From the NCBI RefSeq assembly GCF_014805685.1, contig NC_060911.1:7897212-7961211 (forward strand): a stretch of DNA of 64,000 nt, written 5' to 3'. Shown in pieces: positions 40,080-53,520 of this stretch. Source of the DNA: Silurus meridionalis (taxonomy: Eukaryota; Chordata; Actinopteri; Siluriformes; Siluridae). Within the stretch, counting starts at the first letter, position 1. Each line of letters begins with the position of its first letter. The notes under the pieces are model-generated. The model worked only from the letters and a program-made list of their open reading frames with translations. It did no database searches and was not told the origin of the DNA. A program made the translations under genes and the position numbers.

Positions 40080-40268
40080 TTAAAAGCTGTCTTTGTGCAC
40101 AGGGGCACTGTGATGCTGAAACAGGTTTGGGTCACTTATTTCAAGTGAAGGGTACATTTAAATCTACCGCATCCAAAGACATTATGTGCCTCCAACTACA
40201 AGTTTGTGGAAGAATCACATATCCCTGGAAAAATCATTTGTCCCAGTAGTTTTGTCCAAGTAGTGTAT
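40080..40268. mobile_element. non-autonomous DNA-transposon-like repeat, copy 2
   Basis: CTTTGTGCACAGGGGCACTG and GAAACAGGTTTGGGTCACT match the copy at 16835-16890. It ends GTCCCAGTAGTTTTGTCCAA, then GTAGTGTA, resembling the right end of a common fish MITE. Confidence 0.55.
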
Positions 40269-41220
40269 ATTTTATAGATTAGTCTTAGCTTTTGTTTAAT
40301 ATCTGTAGTATATCTGTTAGGCCTCTCTGCAACTCATATGGAGTCAGCTCGAGCAGGCTTCCCTAGCCATTTGGAACTAGGACGTGGATCTTTTGGTGCC
40401 AGGCCACACAAAGAATAAAAGATATTTTTTTTTTTACTTTTATTTTATTCCCATTTTATTTACTTGCATGTTATGCAGGGTGTTGCATATTGAGAAATTA
40501 CCACTTTTGCCTCTTATGCATCGATAAATGAAGACCTCAAGCTATGACTACAAACCAAACATTGCTGGACAGCTTTTGATGGACAGCTGGTACAGTGGAA
40601 TGTTTTTTGGAAAAGAGGAAAAGACCATATGATGAGACAGATACGGTTTTATTACAACAGGTGATTCTTCTGATCCTTTTTATATAATAGTTATCATGGT
40701 GAATAAAGATGTCGTGTTCTCTTTATTAGGTGTGTGACAGACACGCCACAGATGTTAATGCAAGGTACAGTGGATGTCATGTTTATGACAAAGTGGTCCA
40801 CGACGGCCTGTTCTGTTTTGTGCGGGACTTCCATCTTACTTACTTCCATCTTACTTGCACAATCTTACTTCCTCCAGCAACTCCAAAGCTCTTAAGACAA
40901 GGTCACTTTCATCCTTTTGATATTTTTGCAATTTAATAATATGTACCTCTAGTTTCGTTTTCACATCTCCGCCGTTTTGATGTATGTTTTGGACTTAATA
41001 AACAAACGATCAAATTAACAAAATAAAGAAAGAATTAGTGAACTCAACTGGTGTGCACTATAAAGGGATTAGTGAATGAGTGAAGAGGGAGGGATTCAGC
41101 TGGAGTTTTTAGAAAAAGAATTCACTCAGGCCTGATGTTCATTTCAGAAAACTTTCAAAAGTTTTTTTAATTATTTAAATTCGCAAGCGTCCATTGGCTC
41201 TACACCTGGAAGTTGAAAGT
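40269..41220. other. non-coding sequence, no feature recognised
   Basis: No exon or clear repeat. A local repeat of CATCTTACTT occurs near 40845. Confidence 0.45.
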
Positions 41221-41253
41221 GCACACACACAAACACACACACACACACACACA
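41221..41253. repeat. (AC)n microsatellite
   Basis: CA dinucleotides with one AAA interruption. Confidence 0.95.
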
Positions 41254-41503
41254 GGGCTTGCTCTAACACACCTGGTTTGGTTTAGTAATTAACTGACGCA
41301 CTTGTGTGTTTTAGGAGAGCAAACACCCGGCGAGTGAAAATGCTGCTTCACCTACTAAAGCTTTCATTATTTCATGGATTGTATGTTTCCTTGCGCAGTC
41401 AGAGGGTGAGATATCAGCAGAGTCCAAGTGATGTGAAACCTGTGTGGTCCAAAACACTGCTTGCTCAGGGGAGATTGGGATGTTCATTGATGCGAGTCAA
41501 CAA

Positions 41504-41534
<31 letters not shown>
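41504..41534. repeat. (CT)n microsatellite
   Basis: CT dinucleotides with one TTT interruption. Confidence 0.93.
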
Positions 41535-41879
41535 AACTTAATTACACAAGGTTTTAATTGAATTTCCAAATCCCAGCACTGCCATGTGAGCTCATGGTTA
41601 TTAATGATCTTCTCATCGATCCTCTCTGGAGAGAGAAAGGGAATACCTAACTGCCTCTCAAACGAAATGCATGGAAGCCTTTAGTAAGAGAAACGTCTCT
41701 GCCTTTCAAGGTAGGTGGAAAAGTTGGTTTTGTTTCAAAGTTACATTTGCAGGAACTCAGCAGCACATCAAGTGAACAAAAAGAAGATAATGCAGCATAG
41801 ATTCAAGTTACAGATGAACTAAAAGCAAGCATAATGCAGTATGTGCAGTGTTAGTGCTCATCTTCATGTCTTCTAAACC

Positions 41880-42636
41880 CTCTCCTTCTGCTCCAGTGGA
41901 AGCATCATAACCTTGTGCTCCAGTACATCTGATCACATGCACATGATCAACTTGTGCTGTTAATATCATAAACAGCAGCTACGCTAATTCCTCTACACTG
42001 CTTCTCTCTCTCTAAACATCCCGAGACATCCTGAGATTGCGCCAGCTCCAGTCACGTCCCGTCTCATTAAGACTGTGGACCTCTAAAGAAGTAGATGCCG
42101 ACCCCGCAAACATCCCAAACCATTTAGAGACGTACCAGCGCCATTTGGATCCCACTTCATGTGGAGTTTGGACAGTGGACCTCCTTGAGTGTTTAAAGGC
42201 TCTGGCATGGAGAAGCTGGTGTTGGATCTGTGATGATCTCAAATGTTGAGCTATTTTATGAGTTGCTCAGAAGCTCCTAGATTTATAACCACAATGACTA
42301 TATAAGACTGTAGAAAGAACATTACTTATAATCACACATTCCAGTGCTCATGTTAGTTCTCACTCTACAATATTCTGTGTTGTTTGAAGACTATAATCAA
42401 ACTCTTGATGTCACCCAAATGAGGATGGGTTCCCCTTTTGAGTCTGGTTCCTCTCAAGGTTTCTTCCTTATAACATCTAAGGGAGTTTTTCCTTGCCCCA
42501 GTCGCCATGGCTTCTCATCTGGGATAAATACACACCATTCACCTTAACTGTTAAATTCTGTAAAGCTGCTTTGAGGCAATGTCTGTTGTGAAAAGCGTTA
42601 TAGAAATAAACTTGACTTGACTTGACTTGACTTGGA
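41880..42636 (+). mobile_element. L2-like retroposon 3' region, (TTGAC)n tail, copy 1
   Basis: The internal segment AGACTGTGGACCTCTAAAGA, then GATGTCACCCAAATGAGGAT, TCTCAAGGTTTCTTCC and GAGTTTTTCCTTGCC leads into TCTGTAAAGCTGCTTTGAGG and repeated CTTGA units. The last 230 nt are repeated at 48628-48886. It has the look of the untranslated 3' end of an L2-like LINE common in fish. The left border is uncertain. Confidence 0.7.
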
Positions 42637-45524
42637 AGCCAGAGATCACATTTCCAAACTGTAATATTTAGCTCAATTTTAATCAATTCACCTTTAACAT
42701 ACTCTCAACTGTCCTCAATTTAATCAGGGCTTCTGGTGAAAAATAGGTTTCATGGCTTTCAAATCTAATAGTCCCTCTGTTGAGACTGTATCATAGTCAA
42801 ATCCATACTTTGGCCTCATTTGTTGCTCGGCTCGGATATAGAATGCACAATTTGGAAAAAAAAATATTAGCTTGATTGAAAATGAGCCTGGGGGCTGTGT
42901 GTTACTGAAAGTGTAGTAAAAACATGTTCATACATTAATCACATATTTAGCTCAGTTTAGCAGCTCATGTTTAAAAAAAAGAAGCACAAAATAACATTCA
43001 GTTCAAATTTATCGAATTATAAGTTTCCATTTTGCAAATATTATGTTATGATATGATTTTCAAGAAGATGAATCAAATGTAATATAATATAATGATTTCT
43101 TTTTAAAAAAACAATTGTTTCATTTAATCATATCAACATTCAAATCGTTAAAAAGTAATAAAATATTAATAAAAACGATTCCTGAATATGGGTATATATA
43201 TAAATGTATATGCCTGTCTATATTGTATTTTAATTGAATAAATTGAATATAAAAAATTTTACTGTAATAGATTTTGTTTTCCCCAGATTTCTAAATTGTT
43301 GGATTTATTTGGATTTTTTGACAAAACTGGTTTTGTAAAATGTCGTAAATATGATAACATTACTGAAACCCTCTAATAGATTGGAATCATTTTATTTGAA
43401 TTTGCATACATTATAACCTACAGTACAGATACTTCACATAAGAGCCTGTTTCCCAGGCTACGTGTATAAAACAATTTACGCATATTATACAAAAAATAAT
43501 TTACAGGTGATGTAGCGTAATGCTGCTTGACATAAAGTAGACTTGATCGTCTCACCAGTTTGTTGATCATTATTCCAATAAGACCAAGACTCAAAGTTTT
43601 ATTCCTCTTATTTAACAACAATTTGTGAATTGTAACAGAATGACACACTATATATTTTATTGATTGTTATGGTTCATGCTGTGAAATGTTCATTAAATGA
43701 GTTGGTTCTTGGTTACTGCTTTACCTCTGATAAATACAATTGAGACTCCTTTTTGACGGGGCAGTGACGTAACATGCTTTATAAGGTACATGTGCAGAAA
43801 CATTGCTTCCTTAAAGAACCTTTTACAGAAAAAAATTCTTCTAAGCTACTTTGATGTTCTTCTTGTATTACTTCTACTTGTACTGTTACATTTCTGTGAG
43901 GCACAGATTGAGAATTCTGAGTTCTTGATGAAACTCTGTATATGTTTGAGTTTTTATAGGTCTGTTGGGTATTATAGGCCATTCTGTAGTGTAGCACATT
44001 TTTTGAATATATTTAAAATATTAGTTGAATACAATAATGAAAGCCTTTATATAAATTGTAGGATGTTGATTTTCACTCATTCTCTAACTTTCTCCTTCTT
44101 ATTGTTTTACGACTGATCCCAGATCAGTGTTTATAATTTATCAAAGCCTCCAGTGGTCTGCCAGTGTTCTTGTGCCAGTGGCTCCAGGATATGTCTTGCA
44201 TGATGGATGTAAGAACACATCCTAGTAGGCATGACACAAATTCATCCCTTATTTAAAAGTCAAATACGAAGCCTTACTCTCTCACTCGGAGTGGCAGGAG
44301 TTAAATCAAATACTGCAGTGTGTGGTATAGAAAGTAAAAGAAAGCCTTGTCGGGGAGAGAGTATACTGTAACATGGAAGAGTCTCTGTGGACGAGAGGGA
44401 AAGTGTGTGACAGAGGTAGAAAGGTGGTGTCTTTTGGGAAAGAGGGAGGAAGATCAAAGATAAAAAAGAAAGTGTGAAGTACAATGCGGAAACGTGATCC
44501 CAGATGTATTCCTGCACGCACGCAAACATACACGCTTACGTCAGTGCACTTGCTCACTTCCCTTTTTTTTCTAGTTGCCATGGAAACAAGGTCCTGTCCT
44601 CTGCATGCGTGTGCTTGGGTCGAAAGAGTTCTCTGGCGAGCACTGGTTGGAAAGGCTGGTTACAGTTTGAGAGAGATGATGTCAAATACAAGAAGCATTG
44701 CTTCTGCAGCTGCTGTAGTGCCATTTTTTTTTCCTATAAATTAAACAAGAGCCAAACAGACTCATTCGTCAACACCCCACATTTAAACCAGCTCAGTCCC
44801 AAAAGCTGAGTGATACTATGTAGTGTGGGGATTCAGCCCAGCAGGGTTATAATGAGACTTCCAGGGTCTTTGGCTGAATGTGAACAGTGTGTACGTATGT
44901 CCCAATTCTACAGCACAGCAGTAGTACTTTTCTGCTCACCGTTCATCATGGCTGCTGTAGTGTCTCTGCACCTGAAGACATGTACGCCACCTGAACAGCA
45001 AGGCATCAGCCCAGGATGGGGGTTATAGCAGGATATTGCACAATCAATCAATATCGATTTTTATATTTTTTTATAATGAAAACCATTTCAATTTGACAGT
45101 TCATAGAAAATAAACAAATTCCAGTATCTTAACGTTATTTATTTTTTATTTCAGTTGTTTTAGCACAAAGATTTATTCATTTATACAATATTAACATAAT
45201 ATTAAATAACAGTATTTCAAATTAAACTCCCAAAAAGGTGTTGCAACAATATGAAAAGACATTAGAATCAATTAGAAAGGCAATAGGTGGTCCTCATCTA
45301 AATCCAATGTCCACCCTTAAGCCAGAGCCAGGTCTCTTCAATCATTTATCTACTGCTAACTAAAGAGTTTGAAGGCTGACCGATGCCCATAATTGACTAT
45401 TGACAGGGAATAGAGAGGATGCCATCTATGCCACTCAGAAAGTACACCCAAATGCAATCTCAGACTTCTGCCCATATTAATATAATGGTAATAATAATAA
45501 ATAATATATAAAAAATAGGGCAAA

Positions 45525-45527
<3 letters not shown>
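42637..45527. other. non-coding sequence, no feature recognised
   Basis: AT-rich with several short open frames on both strands. None carries a recognisable motif or splice-bounded peptide. Confidence 0.45.

Positions 45528-45571
<44 letters not shown>
45528..45571. repeat. (CT)n microsatellite
   Basis: Uninterrupted CT dinucleotides just left of Tc1 copy B. Confidence 0.97.
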
Positions 45572-45573
<2 letters not shown>

Positions 45574-45593
45574 ATCTATCTGTACACACCACA

Positions 45594-46825
45594 CACACAA
45601 AGTATCTCACAAAAGTGATTATATCCCTCAGCAACCATTTTAATATATCCTCTCAAGGGATGATACTAAAGAAATAAAACCTGATATATTTTAGTCAATG
45701 AAGATCAGTAACACCCTGAAACTGAGTTACACTACAGTGGCCAGGGTCATACAGAGGTTTTCCAAAACTGGTGTTCCTAGCAAGGGTAGATCAATTAAGT
45801 CCTTGTGCAGTGCGTCAGGTGCAGGAGCTGCTTTAATAAACAGACGCATGAATGCTGCAGCATTGCTTCAGAGGTTGCAGAAGCGAAAGGTCCTCTTGTC
45901 AGTGCTCAGACCACACGCCTCACGCTGCAACAAGTCGGTTTGCATGCCGTCATCCCAGACGGAAGCCTCTCCTTTCCTTTTGCCATCTCGGGGAGTTTTT
46001 CTCTGCCACTGGCTCACTCATCAGGGACAAACTTACACTTATAATGAACATTTTATTTATTTTTATCACCACATGATCTGTGTAAAGCTGCTTTAAGACA
46101 CAATGTTCATTGTTAAAAGCGCTATACAAATAAAAATGAATTGAATTGAATTGAATTCTGAAGCTGGCTCAAAAGAAAGCTCACAAACAGTTTGCTGAAG
46201 ACAACCTGTCCAGGAGCATGAATTACTGGAACCATGTCCTGGGGTCTGATGAGACTAAGATAAACTTGTTTGGCTCAGAAGGTGTCAAGCATGGTGGTGG
46301 TAGCATTGTGGTCTGGGGCTGCATGAGTGCTGCTAGTACTGGAGATCTGCAGTTCATTGAGGCTAAAAATGGATTCCAACATGTGCTGTGACATTGTAAA
46401 GCAGAACATAATGCCCTCCCTACATGATAATGACCTTAAACACACTGGCAGGATGACAACTGCCTTGCCAAAGAAGCTGAAGGTGTAAGGAATGGAGTGG
46501 CCAAGTATGTCTCCATTCCTGAGCCCTATTGAGCAAACTCAAGCGGACGGTGGAAAAGCACCATGTGTCCAGCAGCTATGTGATGTCATTATGGAGGAGT
46601 GGAAGAGGATCCTATTGGATAACAATAGTGCTCACACAAAATATCGACACTTTGTTTTGACACGTTCACTTTGCTGCCAGCTGTTTTGACAGTAATGGCT
46701 ATATGTTGAGTTATTTTCAGATGACAGTAAATATCCATGCTTTATTTCTATAGTATTGTCCCTTAAGAAGATAGTTGCTAAAATGTGAGGGATTTACTCA
46801 CTTTTGTGAGATACTGTGTGTATAT
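45594..46825 (+). mobile_element. inactive Tc1-like transposon, copy B
   Basis: Ends: AAGTATCTCACAAAAGTGAT on the left and its inverse ACTTTTGTGAGATACTGTGT on the right. The frame starting at 45698 gives MKISNTLKLSYTTVARVIQR, the second helix-turn-helix of Tc1 transposases. After an inserted retroposon tail (45970-46157) come SDETKINLFGSEG and [16 protein letters not shown], then DVIMEEWKRI. The first catalytic aspartate survives, but stops and frameshifts break the gene. It is the same family as copy A at 19078-20380. Confidence 0.9.
45970..46157 (+). mobile_element. L2-like retroposon tail inserted in Tc1 copy B
   Basis: The insertion lies between GGAAGCCTCT and TTCTGAAGCTGG of the transposase gene. 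It contains GGGAGTTTTTCTCTGCCACT, then GTGTAAAGCTGCTTTAAGAC, GTTAAAAGCGCTATAC and a terminal TTGAA run. It matches the tail at 30303-30441. Confidence 0.8.
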
Positions 46826-48604
46826 GTGTGTGTGTGTATGTGTATGTATTTGTATTTAGCCTACGTTTAGAAACGTGATGAGGAACTACTCAGAAATGAT
46901 ATTACCCAAGAGTTGTAATAATTTGAAAATCTATGATGTGTGCTTTGCAATAAGCTTGCTGAAGTAATTAAGCAATTTTGGAATTACTTGAATTATTATT
47001 AAGTGTGGAATCCATCAAAAAATCCACAGTTTAACTATTAGAGCTCTGACCTATTTTTGAGCGCTTTATTTTTCTCCCTGATATTATGACTACATTTTTG
47101 ACACTGCAATCACTGCATGAATTTATACATGCCATAGCTTTTCCTTCCCTCAAGGGATTCCTAGGGAAGGTTAGATTAGTTCAATTTGCCATGTATATGA
47201 GTCCAGTGGAGATGTCCTTTTAAAATGGCAAGAATAGATTATTCTCCCTGTCGTGAAGGCACGATGGCCTGCTGGGAAATTCCTCAATATAGATGCAAAT
47301 CCAGCAGTTTCTAATAATATCCAGCGTATTTCTGAACTATAAAAGATTCCTGAATTATGAAACTGAGAACATTGGAACAGGGTTGTAAGGGTTAATGGGA
47401 GTGTTTGTCTAATAAGATTAGATTTAATTCAGAGATTGTCATGGGTTCATGTACTAACATGTTTTGCTTGTCAAATGCTGATCAGTGGGCCTTGAAAGAA
47501 AAAAATTTTAGTGTCAAGGATTTCAATACTTACTGTTTATAATGAGGTGTGTTTGGGTTTCTCTACCATTTTTACATTAGCTAGAACCTACCGGATATTG
47601 TCACAGTCCTGCAAAGTCCTTAATCTTTATTAAAGGTCAAGCCACCACAGACGTTTATGAGGATGTTATTTCACCTGGTTACCTCTTTTAACAGTCGCAT
47701 GATCATTTGACACTGTATTTGCATTAATCGCTACATGTACATGTCAAAGATGTTGGTAGCCTTTTTTATAGCATTCATTAGTTTTCCATGAGGTTTTCTC
47801 TAATTAGCCTTGCAACTCTGCATTTATTAAATTATATATTTGTTCAGTTTTTTTTCTTCCTGTAAAGCAGCAGACCACACGGTTCATTTGCTTGAGGCCC
47901 GATTTAACAAAATACTGTTCACTCCATCATTATTCCAATAAAAGAATCCCCTGAAAACAGTAATTATTTTAATTTAGTGTTATGGGATAGTTGATAGACC
48001 GTTGAGTATAGACTGTATGGCCAACTGTTTCTTGGACACCTGAGCATCAAAGACACATTGTATTCCAGATTTAGTCCCCCTTTCATAATGTTCTTATCTC
48101 CACCTTTCTGGGAAGTCCATCAGTAAGTTTTCATTAGTGAGGTCAGGAACAGATGTTAGGTGAAGGAGGCCTGGGGAAACAGTCAGTGGAGGACAGTATG
48201 TCTTTATGTAGCTTACTTTGTTCACAAGAACATTGTACCAGCGAAGGAAAATTGTAATACTACACTATACAAATAAATCATATACAAGCATTCTTTGTCA
48301 TTAATTTTTTATGACCCCTTTGATTTGTATATTATTTTATTTATATATAATAATTAAATGACTAATATATGATCAATGATTTTTATTCTAATATAAGTAT
48401 ATGGAGTAATAAACCTAATGACAATCTGGGTCTTATTTGATATGTTTGTGTTGTGCAGAATAATAGTGTGCAGAAAAATAGTGTGCAGAAGTCTGTCTTA
48501 AGAGAAAAAAACAACGTTAAAACAAACCATACTTAGGATTTTGTATTCACTACTGTAGGGCTGTTTTGTTTTTGATATGGAAATATATATAATGTGTGTA
48601 TTTA
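46826..48604. other. non-coding sequence, no feature recognised
   Basis: No exon motif or repeat was recognised. The GC content is slightly more even than in the flanks. Confidence 0.45.
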
Positions 48605-48886
48605 TTCATGGGACAACTTGAACTATGATCAAACTCTTGATGTCACCCAAATGAGGATGGGTTTCCCTTTTGAGTCTGGTTCCTCTCAAGGTTTCTTCCT
48701 CATAACATCTAAGGGAGTTTTTCCTTGCCACAGTCTTGCTCAGGCTTGCTCATCAAGGATAAATACACACCATTCACCTTGACTGTTGATTTCTGTAAAG
48801 CGGCTTTAAGACAATGTCTGTTGTAAAAAGCGCTATAGAAATAAACCTGACTTGACTTGACTTGACTTGACTTGACTTGACTTGAC
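48605..48886 (+). mobile_element. L2-like retroposon 3' region, (TTGAC)n tail, copy 2
   Basis: Nearly the same as 42390-42636: GATGTCACCCAAATGAGGAT, TCTCAAGGTTTCTTCC, then GTAAAGCGGCTTTAAGACAA and about seven CTTGA units. It begins abruptly at CAACTTGAACTATGATC, so it is 5'-truncated. Confidence 0.75.
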
Positions 48887-49760
48887 AACTTGTAATTTCA
48901 GTAATGTGCAGGAAAACAAATTAATTTTTCTTGCCATTTAGTTCAAGTCCTGTGGGTATCTCATGTTAAGTGTACACAATTTAGTGAGGTTATATAGCCA
49001 CAATACAGAGCAGCACATGTTGCCATCATTTAGCTAAATGGACATGAGGTGAGAAAGAGAGAGCGAGAAGGGAGGGGAAAAATGACCTCACCCTAACATC
49101 ACTGTGTACTGTGGACAGCTAGCAAGTCATTTCATTACTTTGTGGTAAGGTGGATGAATGAGCTCTGCTGATCTCATTTGGATAAGCCAAGCTAGCGAAC
49201 AGAATATAGCTATCTATCATTATCCATGCCAAAAGAATACTAGTACAGCTTTAGGACCACCATTTATTAGACAATGTAACTGTAACGCAAGTGTACTCAA
49301 TAGCACCAAAGCAGACCGTGAATCACAATAAAGGATAATCATTTGAAATGTGCAGGCACTTTGAGAATAATAGACAGCATTATTGGATCCCGTATGGAGA
49401 ATATGAGGTATCTTTACAGCCAGCTATATTAAACTACAAAGGTTTTCAGAAGGTTGCCAGAAAAACAGATTAAACTCTTATTGCTTTTGTTTTCTTTTTT
49501 AGCCTATATCCAAGCCATAATGTGTTGACACAGGTGGGTATTTTTTTTTTTGTTTTTTGTTTTTTTGTTATGCTGATGAAATTGTCTTCAATCGTTAAAT
49601 AGAATCTTGGATATACTTGCGCTTTTGCAAGTTCATCATTTAAATCTGAGCGTAAATCCCAGCCACTGGAAACCATTGTGCAATAAGGGAGCTAGAGGTA
49701 GTAGAAAAAACGATTTACCAGATGCACATAAGTAAGATAAACAGACAAATAAAAGTTAAA
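48887..49760. other. non-coding sequence, no feature recognised
   Basis: No exon or clear repeat. Confidence 0.45.
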
Positions 49761-50575
49761 ATTATAGCTGCAAGCAGCGATTACTTGGGTTCAAGCACCT
49801 AAGGCACTGACGCTCATAAGAAAAAAAAAGATTAGGAGCATGCCCACCAAGTTTCATTCCGATCAGTCTTTGTTAAACTTGTATAAAAGGTGCTCGAAAT
49901 TTATTGGCCGATGGCGACCATGTTTATTGAGATCGAAATGTCCTGATAGATCCTTGTTGCACATTGGGTATAGACAGTTACGGGTCAATCGAACGAACGG
50001 TTGCATATTTATTGCCGTTTTTCTTTTTATCCCCTGTTTAGCGCCACCAAGTGGCAAAGCTATGCATTTATTTATTTATTTATTTTTATTTGTAATTTTT
50101 TTTTTTTACCAAAGATTGAACTCATAAACACTTGTACCAAGTTTGGTGAAGATATCTAATTCCGTTCATTGGTTATAGCCATTTTAGTAAAAGTGGCCCC
50201 GCCTATTTAGAACTTTTGGATGAATCTTTGCAACGATGAGTCTGAAGTTAAACTTTTTTTAATAATTATTGATTTTCACTGCCCATTTCTGCACCAGTTT
50301 GGCTTCAATCCAGCTAAAAACCTAAGTTTGCAAAAGTTTGGACATAACTCAATTAAAAAAACTTGAGTCGGCGACAAATAGTGAATGAGCAATGGCTAAA
50401 AATCTGTAAAATATTTTTTTTCTGGACTGTAGCGCCCCCTTTTGGCTAATTGGTTTGATATTTTGTCAACCTCTCCCCAAATTGAGTTCTACCATCTGGC
50501 CAAGTTTCAAGTCTGACAGCTTGATCAGTTTTAGGGTAGAATAATGATAATAATAAAAATCTTTACAATTACAAT
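49761..50575. mobile_element. probable non-autonomous DNA repeat (GCTGCAAGCAGCG type)
   Basis: It begins ATTATAGCTGCAAGCAGCGA, a start seen in many fish dispersed repeats, followed by AAGCACCTAAGGCACTGACG and CACCAAGTTTCATTCC, a pattern repeated later as ACCAAGTTTGGTGAAG and GGCCAAGTTTCAAGTC. No long frame is present. The right border is uncertain and the class is not fixed by what is visible. Confidence 0.5.
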
Positions 50576-51113
50576 ATTATGTGCTTGAAACTCTAAAAAA
50601 AGAAAATTTCTTTAAAATGTGATCTAAAATAATGTCATTTTAATGTGGTCTGTTTGTAGCTAGTACAAAGACTGCAAAAGTTCACAATAATTTCTGCCAG
50701 TTTATTGGTATTATATGCATCATCAATTAGAGTAATACATATTTAAAGTTCAGTATTACTAATAGGCTGTTTATTTTGTAATTATATACATCCCATTTCA
50801 TTGTGGTGCTACTGGTAAAATATTCAGCCAAAAACCTGTCAGTATTACGGATGTCTTTTTCCCTCTTCAGCCTGCCCTTAATATAGTAGCTACCTGCAGA
50901 ACAATGTATAATTGTCAGTGATATAAGTGCAATAACCCCCAAATAATTCAAAAGCAGATAGTTATGAAAACATAAACAATGAGTTCTATATAATGTCTAA
51001 TTAGCTTGACTGTGCTTATTACAGTTTAATTGCATCCTCTTTTGTATTATGAATCCAATAATACATGGGCATATGTAATATGCTTGCACTAATACTAAAA
51101 CTTCAATCCAATA

Positions 51114-51116
<3 letters not shown>

Positions 51117-51183
<67 letters not shown>
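51117..51183. repeat. (AT)n microsatellite
   Basis: Uninterrupted AT dinucleotides. Confidence 0.97.
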
Positions 51184-51191
<8 letters not shown>

Positions 51192-51329
51192 AAAAATATA
51201 TTTTTTTTACCACAAAAATGCTATTTTATGTATACAGTACTGTATTAACATTTAACTTCATTTTGTAATTAATAATTTATTTAATTTTTATTAAGAAATG
51301 TCATTATTTCAACATAAAAACAATTCCCT

Positions 51330-51411
51330 ATAAGTGCTCCCCACGAGAAACCTGGAAAATCAGCTAAACACATAAGTTAGATTCGAATTGCGGTAAAGCG
51401 GGGGATTACTG
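51330..51411. mobile_element. Tigger/pogo-like MITE end fragment
   Basis: On the - strand the fragment begins CAGTAATCCCCCGCTTTACC followed by GCAATTCGAATC, like pogo-type terminal repeats. Only one end is seen. Confidence 0.45.
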
Positions 51412-51859
51412 TGTGTTTATAAAAGTATAAAAACTTCTGAACAAAAACGCCATGCAACCCCTATTTTCTGTGTAATAAAAAGCGACCGAAGTTTGAGTAG
51501 ATGAGTTACCGTATGCACATTCTTTGCTTCTACTTTGTACAAGTAACTTTGATGAACGTTTTTTTCTCTGAAGAAAATGGGCTCTAGAGCAGGTCTAACA
51601 TAAAGAGACCTTCTAAAGTGACTTTGCACAGCTCCACTGGCCTGTAAACCTGTCTGGTTTGTAAATTAGTTTTATACCTCAAAGAAAATGTGACTCCATT
51701 GTACGACCATATGATTTTTTTTTTCATACTTCATTAGGTTTTGGACCGCAAGGGCATTGCTGGGTGGTGAGGGGGAACCAGTGATTTACTTGCTGTATCA
51801 GTGTGATAAAATATCTCATGTTCAGCATGTAGTATAAAAGTACTTTATTTACATATAAG

Positions 51860-52572
51860 CAGTGGTGGACAAAGTACACAAACCATGTTGTACTCAAGCA
51901 AAGTAGAGATACACTCAGTAAAATATTACTCCAGTAAAAGAATAAAAATAATTGCCTTCAAATGTACTTGTCTTGTATATGATTTATTATGTCTATAATG
52001 TTCCTATCATTTTTGTCACAAGACTCTTTGCCTATTCAACTCAGTTTATGTGAAAATACTCTCAGCACACCAATCTATTAATAAAATGATATTAATGAGT
52101 CAAACACTGATTGATATCAATTATAATTTATAATGAGCCCGAAACCTTCATAATAAACTACTTTTTTTTTTTTTAAATCGCACAAATAAGGCCACAGGTG
52201 TTGTGGCAAGTTTTAGGAGAGTCTGGAGTTTCTTCCATTATTTTTTCACTCTCAAAATGAACTGTATGTTAGTGTAGATGCCACCTAGCGGCAATCAAAA
52301 CAAGTTCTACACAGAAAACAAGTTCTACACAGAACTCGCTCTACCCTGATTGGTGGCTTGCTGCGTGCTTCATCAGTTACCTTTATATCCACTCAATTAT
52401 AAAAAGGAGCGACTGATTTCACGAAATGTAGATGAGTAAAAACTACAATATTTGACTTTGAAATGAAGTGAAGTTAAAGTCTCCCCACATAGAAATCCGT
52501 CAGTAAAGATGCGCGAAAAAGCTACTTAAGTACAGTAATGCAATACATTTCCTTCATTACTGTCCACCACTG
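51860..52572. mobile_element. hAT-like MITE, 713 bp, both ends present
   Basis: The left end CAGTGGTGGACAAAGTA and right end TTACTGTCCACCACTG are inverted. The flanks catataag (51852-51859) and catatgaa (52573-52580) match at six of eight places, fitting an 8-bp hAT target duplication. It has no transposase. Inside, ACAAGTTCTACACAGAA occurs twice in tandem (52302-52335). Confidence 0.8.
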
Positions 52573-52580
52573 CATATGAA

Positions 52581-53515
52581 AAAAACATTTAAAAATAACC
52601 TTTTTTTATTACAAAAATGTGAAAAGTTTTGGTACAAATACAAAGTCGATCAGTTTGAGTGCTGAGGCATTGTGTCATAAAAGTAAAATGCCTTGAGATT
52701 GTAGTTTCTTTAAGTTTGTGGCAGGAGAAGCTACATGCACATGAGGCTGTATTGCCATTGCAATTTTTTATTAGAAGTCCTAGGAAACGTTGAACTTATT
52801 ATAGCTCATGTTGAAGGTCATACATCGCTAAAAGAAAGGAGTTTTCTGTTTGTTTTGTAAGGATTCAAAGCTTAGAAACCCTTCATGACGTCACCTTATT
52901 GGAATTAAATTTTTATTTGAATTTATATGTTTATTAAGTAACAAGCCAAGGACAGGATAAAAAAAATACATGGCTGTTTAGAAGTTGTCTTGAAATGTAT
53001 CATTAGATGCCTACTGTAATGCTGTGGAACATCGTGCACATCTAATCTGGAGCGCGACTCATGTGGTCTTCTAGGAGTTGCCTGTGGCACTGTTCTGCAA
53101 ATTCGAAACCTGATTTCCAGAGTTCATCAAAGACATGGAGGGTTCGGCTAGATTTTATAGCCTGGAAAGATCATGAGATGGACACTGAATGGTAACGGGC
53201 AAGATTTTTGTTCAACTTGGGTTTAATGGCGTTTTCAGCTCAATTCAGTTGAACTCTTTTTATTGATGTTCAATCAGAGAGATGCAAAGAGGAAAATAGG
53301 ATTTATTTCAATCTATTAAACAGAGATCAAAATTAAACACAAAATACAATGAATACTAGCACCAAGAACAAAATACAAAAATAAATAAATAAATAAAACA
53401 TTTAAAAAAAGAAATGACTTGCAACATTGTTGCAACACTTCCAAAAAAATATGTATATATCTTTTCTCAGTGTTTTTCATTTATTATATCTGGGGTAAGA
53501 GAAAGGGACCATTAA
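52581..53515. other. non-coding sequence, no feature recognised
   Basis: No exon or repeat was recognised before the SINE at 53521. Confidence 0.45.
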
Positions 53516-53520
53516 GGTCC

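Noticed and set aside
43418..44809. Cluster of frames of 70-108 residues on both strands
   Set aside because: No motif, no consistent frame and no splice structure. Treated as chance in AT-rich DNA.
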